NCBI RefSeq assembly: GCF_004564375.1
Contig: NZ_CP038267.1
Coordinates: 3,412,501-3,476,500 of the forward strand
From: Nocardioides euryhalodurans
GTDB taxonomy: Bacteria > Actinomycetota > Actinomycetes > Propionibacteriales > Nocardioidaceae
Direction: 5' to 3'
DNA: 64,000 nt
The notes below the pieces were generated by a model. It was not told where the DNA came from. It ran no database searches and was given only the letters and a program-made list of their open reading frames with translations. Positions within the stretch are counted from its first letter, which is position 1, and every line of letters begins with the position of its first letter. The position numbers and the translations under genes are program-made. Shown here piece after piece: positions 8,738-19,688 of this stretch.

Positions 8738-9394
8738 TCAGTCGCCCGCCTCGGGCGTCCAGACCTTCTTGGCCGCCAGCAGCCCGTCGCCCACCGGCAG
8801 CAGCACCGCGACCAGGTCGTCGTCCTCGGCGACCTGCTTCCCGAGCTCGCGGATGGCCACGGTCTCCTCGTCGCGCTGGGCCGGGTCGGCCACGCGGTCG
8901 TGCCAGAGGGCGTTGTCGAAGGCCACCACGCCGCCGGGGCGCAGCAGCCGCAGCGCCTCGGTGAGGTAGGCGCCGTACTCGGTCTTGTCGCCGTCGCAGA
9001 AGACGAGGTCGTAGTGGCCGTCGGTCAGCCGCGGCAGCACGTCGAGCGCCGCGCCGGGGATGGTGCGGGCCCGCTGCGAGGCGATGCCGGCCTCGCTGAA
9101 GGACTGCTTGGCCAGGCGCTGGTGCTCGGCCTCGATGTCGACCGTGGTGAGGATGCCGTCGGCACGCATGCCCCGCAGCAGCCACAGCCCGGACACGCCG
9201 GTACCGGTCCCGATCTCGACCACGGCCCGCGCCTCGAGCACGGAGGCGAGGAACTGCAGCGCGGCGCCACCGCCGGGACCGATGGGGGCGACCCCCACCT
9301 CCTCGGCGCGCGACCGGGCGGCAGCCAGGACCTCGTCCTCTCCGACGAAGGCCTCCGCGTAGGACCAACTGGCGGGCTTGATCGGGCTGGTGAT
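8738..9394 (-). CDS. SAM-dependent O-methyltransferase (family 3) with apparent ATC start
   Basis: The 218-aa protein has the Rossmann SAM site VVEIGTGTGVSGLWLL, the metal-binding Asp in DLVFCDGDKTEYG, and VVAFDNALWHDR with the second Asp-Asn pair, as in catechol-type methyltransferases. The conserved N-terminus (PIKPASWSYAEAFVGEDE) is encoded, but there is no ATG, GTG, TTG or CTG in frame before it. The reading frame runs back to a TGA with only ATC at 9394 correctly spaced, 5 nt after a perfect AGGAGG. The first conventional start (GTG 9298) would delete 32 conserved residues. M. tuberculosis has a methyltransferase gene at the same place, divergent from sigE. The substrate is unknown. Confidence 0.8.
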   Translation of the reverse strand: MTSPIKPASWSYAEAFVGEDEVLAAARSRAEEVGVAPIGPGGGAALQFLASVLEARAVVEIGTGTGVSGLWLLRGMRADGILTTVDIEAEHQRLAKQSFSEAGIASQRARTIPGAALDVLPRLTDGHYDLVFCDGDKTEYGAYLTEALRLLRPGGVVAFDNALWHDRVADPAQRDEETVAIRELGKQVAEDDDLVAVLLPVGDGLLAAKKVWTPEAGD

Positions 9395-9573
9395 GGTGGC
9401 CTCCTGGGTAGGGCGCCCGGGGGCGCGGTCGAGCGGTCACGACCCTATCGCGTGCTGCCGGGAACACGCGCCGCCCGCGGCTCGTTGGGGAGGGCGTCGC
9501 CACTCACAGGTTGCTCTCAGAACCTGGTCCTAGCCTGAGGAGTCCACCGCTGTTCACCTCGAAGGTCACGCCC

Positions 9574-10158
9574 ATGGAGTCACCCGAGAAGGGTCCCGAC
9601 CCCGTCCCGACCTGGGACGAGGTGGTCGAGCGCCACTCCGACCGCGTCTACCGGCTGGCCTACCGGCTCACCGGCAACAGGTTCGACGCCGAGGACCTCA
9701 CCCAGGAGGTCTTCGTCCGGGTGTTTCGCAGCCTCGACACCTACACGCCCGGCACCTTCGAGGGTTGGCTGCACCGCATCACCACCAACCTCTTCCTCGA
9801 CCAGGCGCGCCGCAAGCAGCGGATCCGCTTCGATGCGCTCTCCGACGAGCGGGCCGGCCTCCTGCGCAGCCCCGGACCGGCGCCCGACTCGGCCGTCGCC
9901 GACCGGATGTTCGACGACGACGTGGAGCAGGCGCTCGCGTCGCTCCCGCCCGAGTTCCGCGCCGCCGTGGTGCTGTGCGACGTCGAGGGGCTGACGTACG
10001 AGGAGATCGCCGACATCCTCGACGCCAAGCTCGGCACCGTGCGGTCCCGGATCCACCGCGGCCGCGCGATGCTCCGACGGGCGCTCGCCCACCGGGCACC
10101 GGCCGCGGGCCGGGTGCGCTACTCCGGACCGTCGCTGGCCGCGGAGGGGGCGTCGTGA
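9574..10158 (+). CDS. sigE: ECF RNA polymerase sigma factor, SigE type
   Basis: This 194-aa ECF sigma factor has region 2 ([20 protein letters not shown], with the -10 recognition helix [11 protein letters not shown]) and region 4 ([20 protein letters not shown], then [20 protein letters not shown], a helix-turn-helix for the -35). It is followed directly by a zinc anti-sigma gene and an HtrA protease gene. Together with the divergent methyltransferase gene, this copies the mycobacterial sigE-rseA-htrA envelope-stress locus. A TAGCCT element about 40 nt upstream of the ATG could be its -10. An upstream in-frame start at 9511 is less likely. Confidence 0.9.
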   Translation: MESPEKGPDPVPTWDEVVERHSDRVYRLAYRLTGNRFDAEDLTQEVFVRVFRSLDTYTPGTFEGWLHRITTNLFLDQARRKQRIRFDALSDERAGLLRSPGPAPDSAVADRMFDDDVEQALASLPPEFRAAVVLCDVEGLTYEEIADILDAKLGTVRSRIHRGRAMLRRALAHRAPAAGRVRYSGPSLAAEGAS

Positions 10159-10622
10159 TGGGCCACCTCGGCACCCGGGTCAGCGCCCTGCTCGACGGGC
10201 AGCTGTCCGCGACGGAGGCAGAACGGGCCTGGAGCCACGTCCACCTGTGCCACGTCTGCCGCGACGCGGTCGAGCGCGAGGGCTGGGTCAAGAGCCGCCT
10301 CGCCGGCCTCGGCGGCGGCGCGTGCGCGCCGTCCCACCTCAAGGGAGCGCTGCTGGTCGGTCCCGGGGCCACCGGTCCCGAGCCGTCGCTGCTCGAGGAC
10401 CCCCGGCGGCGGCCCGGTCTCGCCGTGCTCGGCGGCTCCGCCGCCGGCGTCGCCGTGCTGGGCGTGCTCGCGTTCGGCCTGGTGACGGGGCCGGACGCCC
10501 CGGCCCCCGACCGCCGGGCCCCGGTGACCAACCTGTCGGGCGTCGGCACCGACGCGCCCCGGCCGGCACCGGTGCGGGTGCCCGTGCCCGAGCGGGGCGG
10601 CGCCCTCACGCCGCAGGAGTAG
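10158..10622 (+). CDS. rseA: Membrane zinc anti-sigma factor (RseA-like)
   Basis: This 154-aa protein has the zinc-associated anti-sigma motif HVHLCHVC (Hx3Cx2C) at about residues 31-38 and a single transmembrane helix (VLGGSAAGVAVLGVLAFGLV) near residue 95. A proline-rich outer segment follows. It should hold the preceding sigma factor inactive at the membrane until redox or envelope stress, or proteolysis, frees it. The ATG overlaps the sigE stop (TGATG), and GGAGGGGG lies about 8 nt upstream, so the pair is coupled. HtrA-family proteases often act in such circuits, and one is encoded next. Confidence 0.87.
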   Translation: MGHLGTRVSALLDGQLSATEAERAWSHVHLCHVCRDAVEREGWVKSRLAGLGGGACAPSHLKGALLVGPGATGPEPSLLEDPRRRPGLAVLGGSAAGVAVLGVLAFGLVTGPDAPAPDRRAPVTNLSGVGTDAPRPAPVRVPVPERGGALTPQE

Positions 10623-10704
10623 GTCTCCCGGGGCGCCGGGCCGTGGGCGCCACCTCGCAGATCCGCGGTTGGGCATGTCACCGCCCCTGGGGGAGACTGT
10701 GCGG

Positions 10705-11985
<1,281 letters not shown>

Positions 11986-11994
11986 GCCCGTCTC

Positions 11995-12261
11995 CTAGGG
12001 CACCGCCGGGCCGTCCTCCGCCTCGATCGGCTGCCCCTCGGGATCGACGAAGGGGTGGCTGCTGACGAAGTCGCGGGTCTCGGCGTACATCCGGGTGATG
12101 TAGTCCTCGAGCTGGTTGGCCTCGACCCGCCACTGGCCGCGGCCGCCGATCTTGATCGCCGGGAGGTCGCCGCGTCGCACCAGGGCGTAGACCTGTGCGC
12201 TGGAGGTGTTGAGGACCTCCGCCACGTCGGCCAGGGTGAGGAAGCGGGGCGCACCGGGCAT
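11995..12261 (-). CDS. BldC/excisionase-type helix-turn-helix protein
   Basis: This 88-aa protein carries the MerR/excisionase-like helix-turn-helix of actinobacterial AlpA/BldC proteins: FLTLADVAEVLNTSSAQVYA, then LVRRGDLPAIKIGGRGQWRV and a short C-terminal helix. Such small proteins bind DNA as regulators or recombination factors. This one lies between htrA and the Tad-type genes, away from any recombinase, so a chromosomal regulator is more likely than a phage excisionase. It is convergent with htrA, with 9 nt between them. Confidence 0.85.
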   Translation of the reverse strand: MPGAPRFLTLADVAEVLNTSSAQVYALVRRGDLPAIKIGGRGQWRVEANQLEDYITRMYAETRDFVSSHPFVDPEGQPIEAEDGPAVP

Positions 12262-12362
12262 GACCCCATGGTGGCACCACCGGCAGGGTCGCGGACAGGC
12301 TGGGCCGCCCTCCCTGTGGAGAACGGCGTGCCCCCGGCCCGCTTCCGGTCCATGATGTCCCG

Positions 12363-13010
12363 GTGACCAGTCTCGGGGACCTCACGACGTCGACGCCGCC
12401 TGCCGCCACCCGCGCCACCACGCCGGGCTGGCGCGACCCTCGGCTCTGGATCGGTGTGCTCATCGTCGTGCTGTCCGTGGTGGCCGGGTCCCGGCTGCTG
12501 GCCGCGGCCGACGAGTCGGTGCCGGTCTGGGCCGCGGTGGGCGACATGGCCGCCGGGGACGAGGTGGGCCCCGAGGACCTCGTCGCCCGTCGGGTCCGGT
12601 TCGTCGATCCGGCCGACCTCTCCCTCTACTTCGCGGCCGACCGGGCGCTGCCGGCCGACCTGCGGCTGGTCCAGGGCGTCGGCGGGGGCGAGCTGCTCGC
12701 GCGGTCGGCCACCGGGACCAGCCAGGAGGCCGGGGTGCTGCAGCTCCCCGTGACCGTGCCGCCGGGCGCCGTCCCGCCCGACGTGGGCGCGGGATCGGTC
12801 GTCGACGTCTACCTCCGCTCCGACGGGCGGTGCTCCGGGTGCGCGGAGGCAGCGCTGGCCGAGGTCGCGGTGGTGACCGCACCGGCCGCCGACGAGCTCA
12901 CCGGTGACCAGCAGCTGGTGCTGGCGGTCAGCCAGGAGGAGGCCGACCGCTGGTTCGGCCTGCTGGCGCGGCTCCAGGCGCCGACGGTCACCGTCCTCGC
13001 GAGGGGCTGA
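12363..13010 (+). CDS. SAF-domain membrane protein (CpaB/RcpC-like pilus assembly)
   Basis: The 215-aa protein has one N-terminal transmembrane helix (LWIGVLIVVLSVVAGSRLLAA) followed by a SAF domain (VPVWAAVGDMAAGDEVGPED, then VQGVGGGELLARSA), as in CpaB/RcpC of Tad pilus systems and FlgA of flagella. It probably binds cell-wall glycan or positions the pilus in the envelope. The TadZ-like ATPase gene follows after 4 nt, which supports the pilus assignment. Start is GTG 12363, with CATGAT 6 nt upstream, consistent with a leaderless message. Confidence 0.78.
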   Translation: MTSLGDLTTSTPPAATRATTPGWRDPRLWIGVLIVVLSVVAGSRLLAAADESVPVWAAVGDMAAGDEVGPEDLVARRVRFVDPADLSLYFAADRALPADLRLVQGVGGGELLARSATGTSQEAGVLQLPVTVPPGAVPPDVGAGSVVDVYLRSDGRCSGCAEAALAEVAVVTAPAADELTGDQQLVLAVSQEEADRWFGLLARLQAPTVTVLARG

Positions 13011-13014
13011 GCCG

Positions 13015-14217
13015 GTGGTCGTGGTCCTGGTGCTCGCCGCCGGCGCGGGGTGGGAGTCCCCGGCCCTGGCACTGCTGGGTGAGCGCCCCGACGTGGTGGT
13101 CCTCAAGCGATGTGTCGACGTCGCCGACCTGTTGGCGACGGCCTCGGCCGGCCAGGCCGACGTGGCTGTCGTGGGGGTGGACGCCCCCGGCCTCGACGCT
13201 GCCGCCGTCGACCACCTCCGCGCCCACGGCGTACGTCCCGTGGCCGTCACTCCCGCGGGCCCGGACGCCGACGCCGCCACCCTGGCCGCCGGCCGGACCG
13301 GGATCCGCAGCATCGTCCGGCAGGAGGCGCTCGAAGGGCTGGCCGAGGCGGTGACGGCGGAGGACCAGCCGGGGCAGGGCGACGCCTCGCTGGACGGCGA
13401 GGCGGTCGCCCCGACCGCGCGCCCCGGCCGCGTCACCGCCGTGTGGGGGCCGGCGGGTGGCCCCGGCCGGACGACGGTGGCCGTCGGCGTGGCGGCCGAG
13501 CTCGGCCGCCGGCACCGCACGATCCTCGTGGACGGCGACCCCTGGGGTGGCGCCGTCGCCCAACAGCTCGGCATCGTCGACGAGGTCTCCGGCCTGCTCG
13601 CGGCCGCCCGGATGGTCGTCGGCGGCCAGCTCGCGGAGCGGTTCGCCGGCGTCCAGCGCTCGCTCGACCACCGGCTCAGCGTCGTGACCGGGCTCCCGCG
13701 GGCCGACCGGTGGGTCGAGATCCGTCGCGGCGTCGTCGAGGGCCTGCTCGAGGTGGCCCGGCGACACGGCCAGGTCGTCGTCGACACCGGCTTCTGCCTC
13801 GAGGACGAGCCTGCGCTCGACCAGGTGGGTGCCCGGCCCGGCCGCAACCTGATGACCCTCGAGGCGCTGGCGGTGGCCGACGAGGTGGTGGTCGTCGGCA
13901 GTGCCGACCCGGTGGGCCTCTCGCGTCTGGCGCGGGGGCTCGTCGAGCTGGGCGAGGTGGTCGCGCCGACGTCGACGTACGTCGTGGTCAACCGGATGCG
14001 TCCGACGCTGGGGTGGGCGGAGCGCGACATCGTCGGGATGCTCGGCGGGCTGGTCCCCGCAGAGCGGGTCCACTTCCTGCCCGAGGACCGGGCGACCGTC
14101 GACCGGGCGCTGGTGGCGGGCCGGACGCTCCAGGAGGTCGGCGACTCGGGGCTGACCCGGGCGCTCGCCGCCCTCGCCGCGAGCGTGGTCCCGCCTCAGG
14201 CGGCGAAGAGCAGGTAG
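13015..14217 (+). CDS. CpaE/TadZ-like P-loop ATPase
   Basis: This 400-aa protein has an N-terminal receiver-like domain (about residues 1-120) and a MinD/CpaE ATPase domain. The P-loop is atypical: AVWGPAGGPGRTTVAVG has Arg where the canonical Lys of GKT would be. The Walker A' stretch ILVDGDPWGGAVAQQLG and a DEVVVVGSADPVGLSRL segment are readable. TadZ localises the Tad pilus at the pole. The SAF-domain gene is immediately upstream, while the tadA ATPase gene is about 29 kb away, so the Tad genes are split in this genome. The last 22 bp overlap the convergent membrane-protein gene. Confidence 0.78.
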   Translation: MVVVLVLAAGAGWESPALALLGERPDVVVLKRCVDVADLLATASAGQADVAVVGVDAPGLDAAAVDHLRAHGVRPVAVTPAGPDADAATLAAGRTGIRSIVRQEALEGLAEAVTAEDQPGQGDASLDGEAVAPTARPGRVTAVWGPAGGPGRTTVAVGVAAELGRRHRTILVDGDPWGGAVAQQLGIVDEVSGLLAAARMVVGGQLAERFAGVQRSLDHRLSVVTGLPRADRWVEIRRGVVEGLLEVARRHGQVVVDTGFCLEDEPALDQVGARPGRNLMTLEALAVADEVVVVGSADPVGLSRLARGLVELGEVVAPTSTYVVVNRMRPTLGWAERDIVGMLGGLVPAERVHFLPEDRATVDRALVAGRTLQEVGDSGLTRALAALAASVVPPQAAKSR

Positions 14218-15521
14218 AGACCGCCGACCGTGAAGGCGATCATCGCCGCCAGCATGGGGAGCTGGCCGGTCAGCTGGTGGCGCGGCGGCAGCACCTTGAT
14301 GGCCCGGTCGTGCGCGGCGACCACCCCGACGACGTGGCCCAGCACGACCGCGGCGACCTTGAGCGAGGCGAGCAGTGTCTGGTTCGACCCGAGCCAGGTG
14401 ATGGGCGCCAGGTCGGCGGTGCCGAGGAGGTTGGCGCCGGTGCCGAGCGGGTCGCTGACGTCGATGAGCGTCTGCCACCCGAGGGCCACGAAGTAGTTGA
14501 GGTAGTGGGCGACGATGTAGCCCACGACGATCGGCACCACCGAGTGGGCGAAGAGTCCGGGCAGCTGCCGCCGGTCGGTGCCGGGTGCGACCCCGGTCGC
14601 CATCGAGCCCGCGACGAGCACGAGCGAGACCCCCGCGCAGAAGCCGACGAGCGTGAGCGTCCCGATGGTCGTGGCGGAGGCGCTGGACTCCTGCACGAAC
14701 CGCAGGAAGGCGATCGACTCACGGAAGGAGTCGAAGGCCGTGCTGCCGAACAGCACGCCCACGACCGCGACCAGGCCCGGCCGTACGCGCACCGTGTCGA
14801 GGTTGGCCAGCGGGCTGCGCACCACGAGCAGGCCGTCGCGGCGACCCCACACGGAGAGCTTGGCGCAGAGGGAGGAGTAGACCTCGAACGGGTCGCCGCG
14901 CTCGTAGAACGACGATCCGAACAGCGCGCCCCCGAGCAGCATCAGCGCGACGTACACCGCCAGCCAGAGGCGGACGGGGCCGAGCTCGGTGGAGTAGGGG
15001 TAGACCAGCTCCAGCCACACGAACGCGAGCAGGCCGAGCGCCGCCGGCCAGTAGCCGAGCCGCGCCGGGTAGTCGTAGAGGCCGCGGTCGGGATCGCTGC
15101 CGGTGAGGCGGGCGAAGCCCGCGTTGATGCTGCGGACCGGGCTGATGGCGCGCCACACGGGGCCCAGCAGCACCGAGGCCGGCACCAGCCCGACCCACCA
15201 CCAGACGTAGAAGATCCCGAAGACCGGGTTCGTGAGGAGGTCGGGCCCCAGGACGGCGGCGACCGCGACGTACGCCGCCGCGAGCAGCCCGAAGGCACGC
15301 AGACCGATCCGGAAGCCGGGGGAGTCGACGACGCGGGCGAGCCACGCGGGGGCGGGGCGGCCGCTGGTCGCCTCGTCGTAGCGGGGCTTGCGCCAGGCGA
15401 CGGCCAGCACCGTGAAGGACACCACGAGGGCCGCGACCGCGCCGGCGATCGCGAGCTCCGGTGGGATCGGCAGGTCGGCGGGACCACCCAGCCCGTGGGC
15501 CAGGGTCAGGTCGTCGTCCAC
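14196..15521 (-). CDS. Polytopic membrane protein (annotated in relatives as fenitrothion hydrolase-like)
   Basis: The 441-aa product has about ten transmembrane segments and short loops. A conserved central region, YVWWWVGLVPASVLLGPVWR followed by AISPVRSIN, is typical of a family found across Actinobacteria and sometimes named fenitrothion hydrolase. That name rests on one distant relative and no catalytic site is evident. The start (GTG 15521) is 1 nt from the stop of a cupredoxin-like lipoprotein gene on the same strand, so the two form an operon and may work as a membrane/secreted pair, possibly in metal handling. The function is unknown. Confidence 0.72.
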   Translation of the reverse strand: MDDDLTLAHGLGGPADLPIPPELAIAGAVAALVVSFTVLAVAWRKPRYDEATSGRPAPAWLARVVDSPGFRIGLRAFGLLAAAYVAVAAVLGPDLLTNPVFGIFYVWWWVGLVPASVLLGPVWRAISPVRSINAGFARLTGSDPDRGLYDYPARLGYWPAALGLLAFVWLELVYPYSTELGPVRLWLAVYVALMLLGGALFGSSFYERGDPFEVYSSLCAKLSVWGRRDGLLVVRSPLANLDTVRVRPGLVAVVGVLFGSTAFDSFRESIAFLRFVQESSASATTIGTLTLVGFCAGVSLVLVAGSMATGVAPGTDRRQLPGLFAHSVVPIVVGYIVAHYLNYFVALGWQTLIDVSDPLGTGANLLGTADLAPITWLGSNQTLLASLKVAAVVLGHVVGVVAAHDRAIKVLPPRHQLTGQLPMLAAMIAFTVGGLYLLFAA

Positions 15522-15522
15522 C

Positions 15523-15873
15523 TCAGCGGACTTCGAGCTGCAGGACCTGGGTCTCCAGCTCGTGCGACTCCACCTCGACCACGCCCGGCTGGTCGATGCT
15601 GAGGCTCAGGGTGGTGGTCCCGGCCGTGTAGTCGAGCTCGTCCTCGGGGTCTGAGTGCACGTGGAGGGTGCCCGGCTCGTCGGCCTTGACCACGATCTCG
15701 ATCTCCTCGCCGGCCTCCACGTCGACGCGCTGCACGGGCGAGCTCTCGCCGTCCTCGATCGTGATCTCGATGCTCTCGGGGCCCGACTGCTGCTCGGCCT
15801 CCGGGTCGTCGCCGCACGCCGTGGTGGCGAGGACGGTCAGCAAGGCGGTCAGGGCCAGTGCGGCTCGACGCAC
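15523..15873 (-). CDS. Cupredoxin-like lipoprotein
   Basis: This 116-aa protein has a lipoprotein signal (RRAALALTALLTVLATTAC, cysteine at about residue 21) and then a beta-rich domain (IEITIEDGESSPVQRVDVEA) with GTLHVHSDPEDEL, resembling EfeO/cupredoxin-type folds. A full type-1 copper site (His-Cys-His-Met) is not visible, so metal binding is uncertain. GTG 15873 is chosen because GAGAGGAA precedes it by about 8 nt; longer upstream starts would spoil the signal peptide. It is followed directly by the polytopic membrane protein gene. Confidence 0.75.
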   Translation of the reverse strand: MRRAALALTALLTVLATTACGDDPEAEQQSGPESIEITIEDGESSPVQRVDVEAGEEIEIVVKADEPGTLHVHSDPEDELDYTAGTTTLSLSIDQPGVVEVESHELETQVLQLEVR

Positions 15874-16000
15874 GATCGGGTTCCTCTCGGTTCGGGGCGG
15901 CGACGCCACCGGGTCGTCACCTCTGCCAGAATCCCACGTTGAGCAAGTCCGCGGACACGCACCCCGCGTCAACGGTGCCGAGGGGCGGGAGGGACGTCGC

Positions 16001-17449
16001 ATGAGCCAACGGTTGCGGCCGCGCGACCTGGCCCTGCTCGCCGACGAGACGGCGGCGACGCCGATGCACCACGCGACGGTCGAGATCTTCGACCCGGGCG
16101 ACACCGGCTTCGACCACGACCGGCTGGTGGCACTGATCGAGGAGCGGATCTCCTTCGTCCCGCGCTACCGCTGCCGGGTCCAGACCGTCCCCGGACGGCT
16201 CGCCACCCCCGTCTGGGTCGACGACCGCGACTTCGACCTCGCCTACCACGTACGCCGGTCGGCGCTGCCCCGTCCGGGCAGCATGGACCAGCTGCGAGAG
16301 CTCGTCGCCCGGATCGTGTCGCGCCCGCTCGACCAGGGCCGGCCGCTCTGGGAGGTCTACGTCGTCGAGGGGCTCGCCGACGGGCGGGTCGCCGTCCTCT
16401 GGAAGTCGCACCTCGCCCTGGTCGACGGGATCGACACGGTCGACCTCGGCCAGGTGCTGCTCGACACCAGCCCGGAGCCGACGTCGCTGGGTCGTGACGA
16501 GTGGCGACCGGAGCGGGCACCCACGCCGATCGGCCTCGTGACCGAGGCGGTCTCAGACGCGCTCCACGATCCGCGCCTGGTCTGGGACACGGTGCGTGCC
16601 AACTCGGCGTCCGCGCTGCGCACCGTCGGCGGGGCCGCCGACCGCGTCGGCCGCGTCGCCGGTGCCCTCGCCAACCGCCGCCCCGTCGCGGAGTCGCCGC
16701 TGGCCGGCGAGCTCTCGCAGCAGCGGCGGGTCGTCACGGTCCGGACCGACCTGGCCGCCCACCGCAAGGTGCGGGAGGCCTGCGGGGGGAGCGTCAACGA
16801 CGTGATCCTCGCGACCGTCACCGGGGCGCTGCGCGGCTGGCTGATGACCCGCCAGGAGTCGCTGTCGGGCGTGCGCCGGGTCCGCGCCGTGGCACCGGTC
16901 TCGGTCATCGACGAGGAGCTCGAGGCGACCTCCCTCGGCACCCAGATCGCGCCGCACTGGGTCGACCTGCCGGTGGGGGAGCCCAGCGCCGTGGTCCGGC
17001 TGCACCAGGTGTCGTACTCCTTCCAGGCCCACAAGGACACCGGCCGCGGCGTGGCCGCCGACCGGCTGGCCGGGATCTCGGGCTTCGCGCCGGCCACCTT
17101 CCACGCCCTGGGTGCCAGGGTGGCGGCCGAGGAGCTGCGGCGCGGGTTCGCGGTCGCGGTCACCAACGTCCCGGGCCCGCAGTCGCCGCTCTACGCCGCG
17201 GGCGCCCGGATGACCGAGACCTACCCGGTCCACCCGCTGCTGCCCGGCCACGCGCTGGCCATCGGCGTGACGTCGTACGACGGCGGGGTGTTCTACGGCA
17301 TCACCGCCGACCGCGACCTGCTGCCCGACGCGGAGCTCCTCGGGCAGTGTGTCACCGACGCGCTCGACGAGCTGGTCGACGCCGCGTCCGGGTCGCGCGG
17401 CCGCGCCCCTCGCGGTCGGCGCCGTCCGTCCAAGCGGGTCGAGCCGTGA
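16001..17449 (+). CDS. WS/DGAT-family acyltransferase-like protein with altered active-site motif
   Basis: This 482-aa protein matches wax-ester synthase/diacylglycerol acyltransferases along its length: MSQRLRPRDLALLADETAAT at the start, the PLDQGRPLWEVYVVEGL block before the active site, and VTNVPGPQSPLYAAGARM near the end. The expected HHxxxDG is H137-L138-x3-D142-G143, so the second, catalytic His of the pair is Leu. That would be expected to impair acyl transfer from acyl-CoA; it may bind lipids or use another residue. GGGAGGG lies about 7 nt before the ATG. The stop overlaps the next gene (GTGA). Confidence 0.82.
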   Translation: MSQRLRPRDLALLADETAATPMHHATVEIFDPGDTGFDHDRLVALIEERISFVPRYRCRVQTVPGRLATPVWVDDRDFDLAYHVRRSALPRPGSMDQLRELVARIVSRPLDQGRPLWEVYVVEGLADGRVAVLWKSHLALVDGIDTVDLGQVLLDTSPEPTSLGRDEWRPERAPTPIGLVTEAVSDALHDPRLVWDTVRANSASALRTVGGAADRVGRVAGALANRRPVAESPLAGELSQQRRVVTVRTDLAAHRKVREACGGSVNDVILATVTGALRGWLMTRQESLSGVRRVRAVAPVSVIDEELEATSLGTQIAPHWVDLPVGEPSAVVRLHQVSYSFQAHKDTGRGVAADRLAGISGFAPATFHALGARVAAEELRRGFAVAVTNVPGPQSPLYAAGARMTETYPVHPLLPGHALAIGVTSYDGGVFYGITADRDLLPDAELLGQCVTDALDELVDAASGSRGRAPRGRRRPSKRVEP

Positions 17450-17802
17450 GCGTCCGCGTCTACGTGCCGACCACCCTCGCGGGGCTGGCCGCTTTCCACG
17501 CCGCGGGCGAGGTGCCTGCAGGGACCGACCACGTCGAGCCCGAGGGCGACGACGAGGACAGCGAGTACGACGCGCTGATGACCGCGGCCGCAGCCTCGGC
17601 GGAGCTCGCGCCGCCGGACGGCCGACGCGTGGTGCTGGTCGCCGAGGTGCCGGAGCCCGGGGCAGCGGTCCCGATGCGGCTGGTGGTGTCGGTCCACAGC
17701 GACACCGAGGACCGTCCGGCCGGCGCCGATCCCGAGGACGACCTGGCGTGGTTCGCGACCCAGGAGATCCCGGACCTCATCGGGGGCGTCGGCGGCGGCT
17801 AG
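17446..17802 (+). CDS. DUF6912-family small protein
   Basis: This 118-aa acidic protein starts at GTG 17446, overlapping the WS/DGAT stop. VRVYVPTTLAGLAAFHAAGE at the N-terminus and the acidic C-terminal DDLAWFATQEIPDL match a family common in high-GC actinobacteria (DUF6912). Function is unknown. The overlap suggests co-expression with the acyltransferase-like gene. pruA follows after 10 nt but carries its own promoter-like element. Confidence 0.72.
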   Translation: MSVRVYVPTTLAGLAAFHAAGEVPAGTDHVEPEGDDEDSEYDALMTAAAASAELAPPDGRRVVLVAEVPEPGAAVPMRLVVSVHSDTEDRPAGADPEDDLAWFATQEIPDLIGGVGGG

Positions 17803-17812
17803 GGTCGGCCCC
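17800..17812 (+). promoter_or_regulatory. -10 element for leaderless pruA message
   Basis: TAGGGT is followed by exactly 7 nt and then the ATG of pruA, with no Shine-Dalgarno sequence. This spacing places the transcription start at or next to the start codon, as in actinobacterial leaderless mRNAs. The TAG also ends the preceding gene. Confidence 0.6.
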
Positions 17813-19441
<1,629 letters not shown>

Positions 19442-19530
19442 GGCGCCGCCGCCGGGGGTTCGTCATGCAAGCACCCGTGACGAACCCCCGCGACTCGCCG
19501 ACGAACCTCGCCGGTGGGAGGATGGCGACC

Positions 19531-19683
19531 ATGATCCCGCTGCACCTCGGAGCGCTCCACCCGGTCGAGCAGTGGCTGACGCTGCTGCTCGCCTTCGGGC
19601 CGTTCGTGGTGCTGGGGCTCGTCATCTGGCGGCGCCGCGGCGAGGAGGCCGAGCAGCGCGAGGACGAGACCGCGGCTCGCTAG
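19531..19683 (+). CDS. Single-pass small membrane protein
   Basis: The 50-aa product has one transmembrane helix (WLTLLLAFGPFVVLGLVIWR) flanked by a short N-terminus and a charged C-terminal tail (RRRGEEAEQREDETAAR). GGGAGG lies 9 nt before ATG 19531; an in-frame ATG at 19522 overlaps that site and is less likely. Similar orphan single-pass proteins are frequent in actinobacterial genomes. Function is unknown. Confidence 0.6.
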   Translation: MIPLHLGALHPVEQWLTLLLAFGPFVVLGLVIWRRRGEEAEQREDETAAR

Positions 19684-19688
19684 GCCGG

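Noticed and set aside
9025..9298. Shorter O-methyltransferase starting at GTG 9298
   Set aside because: It would remove the conserved SWSYAEAF region and leave the perfect AGGAGG unused.
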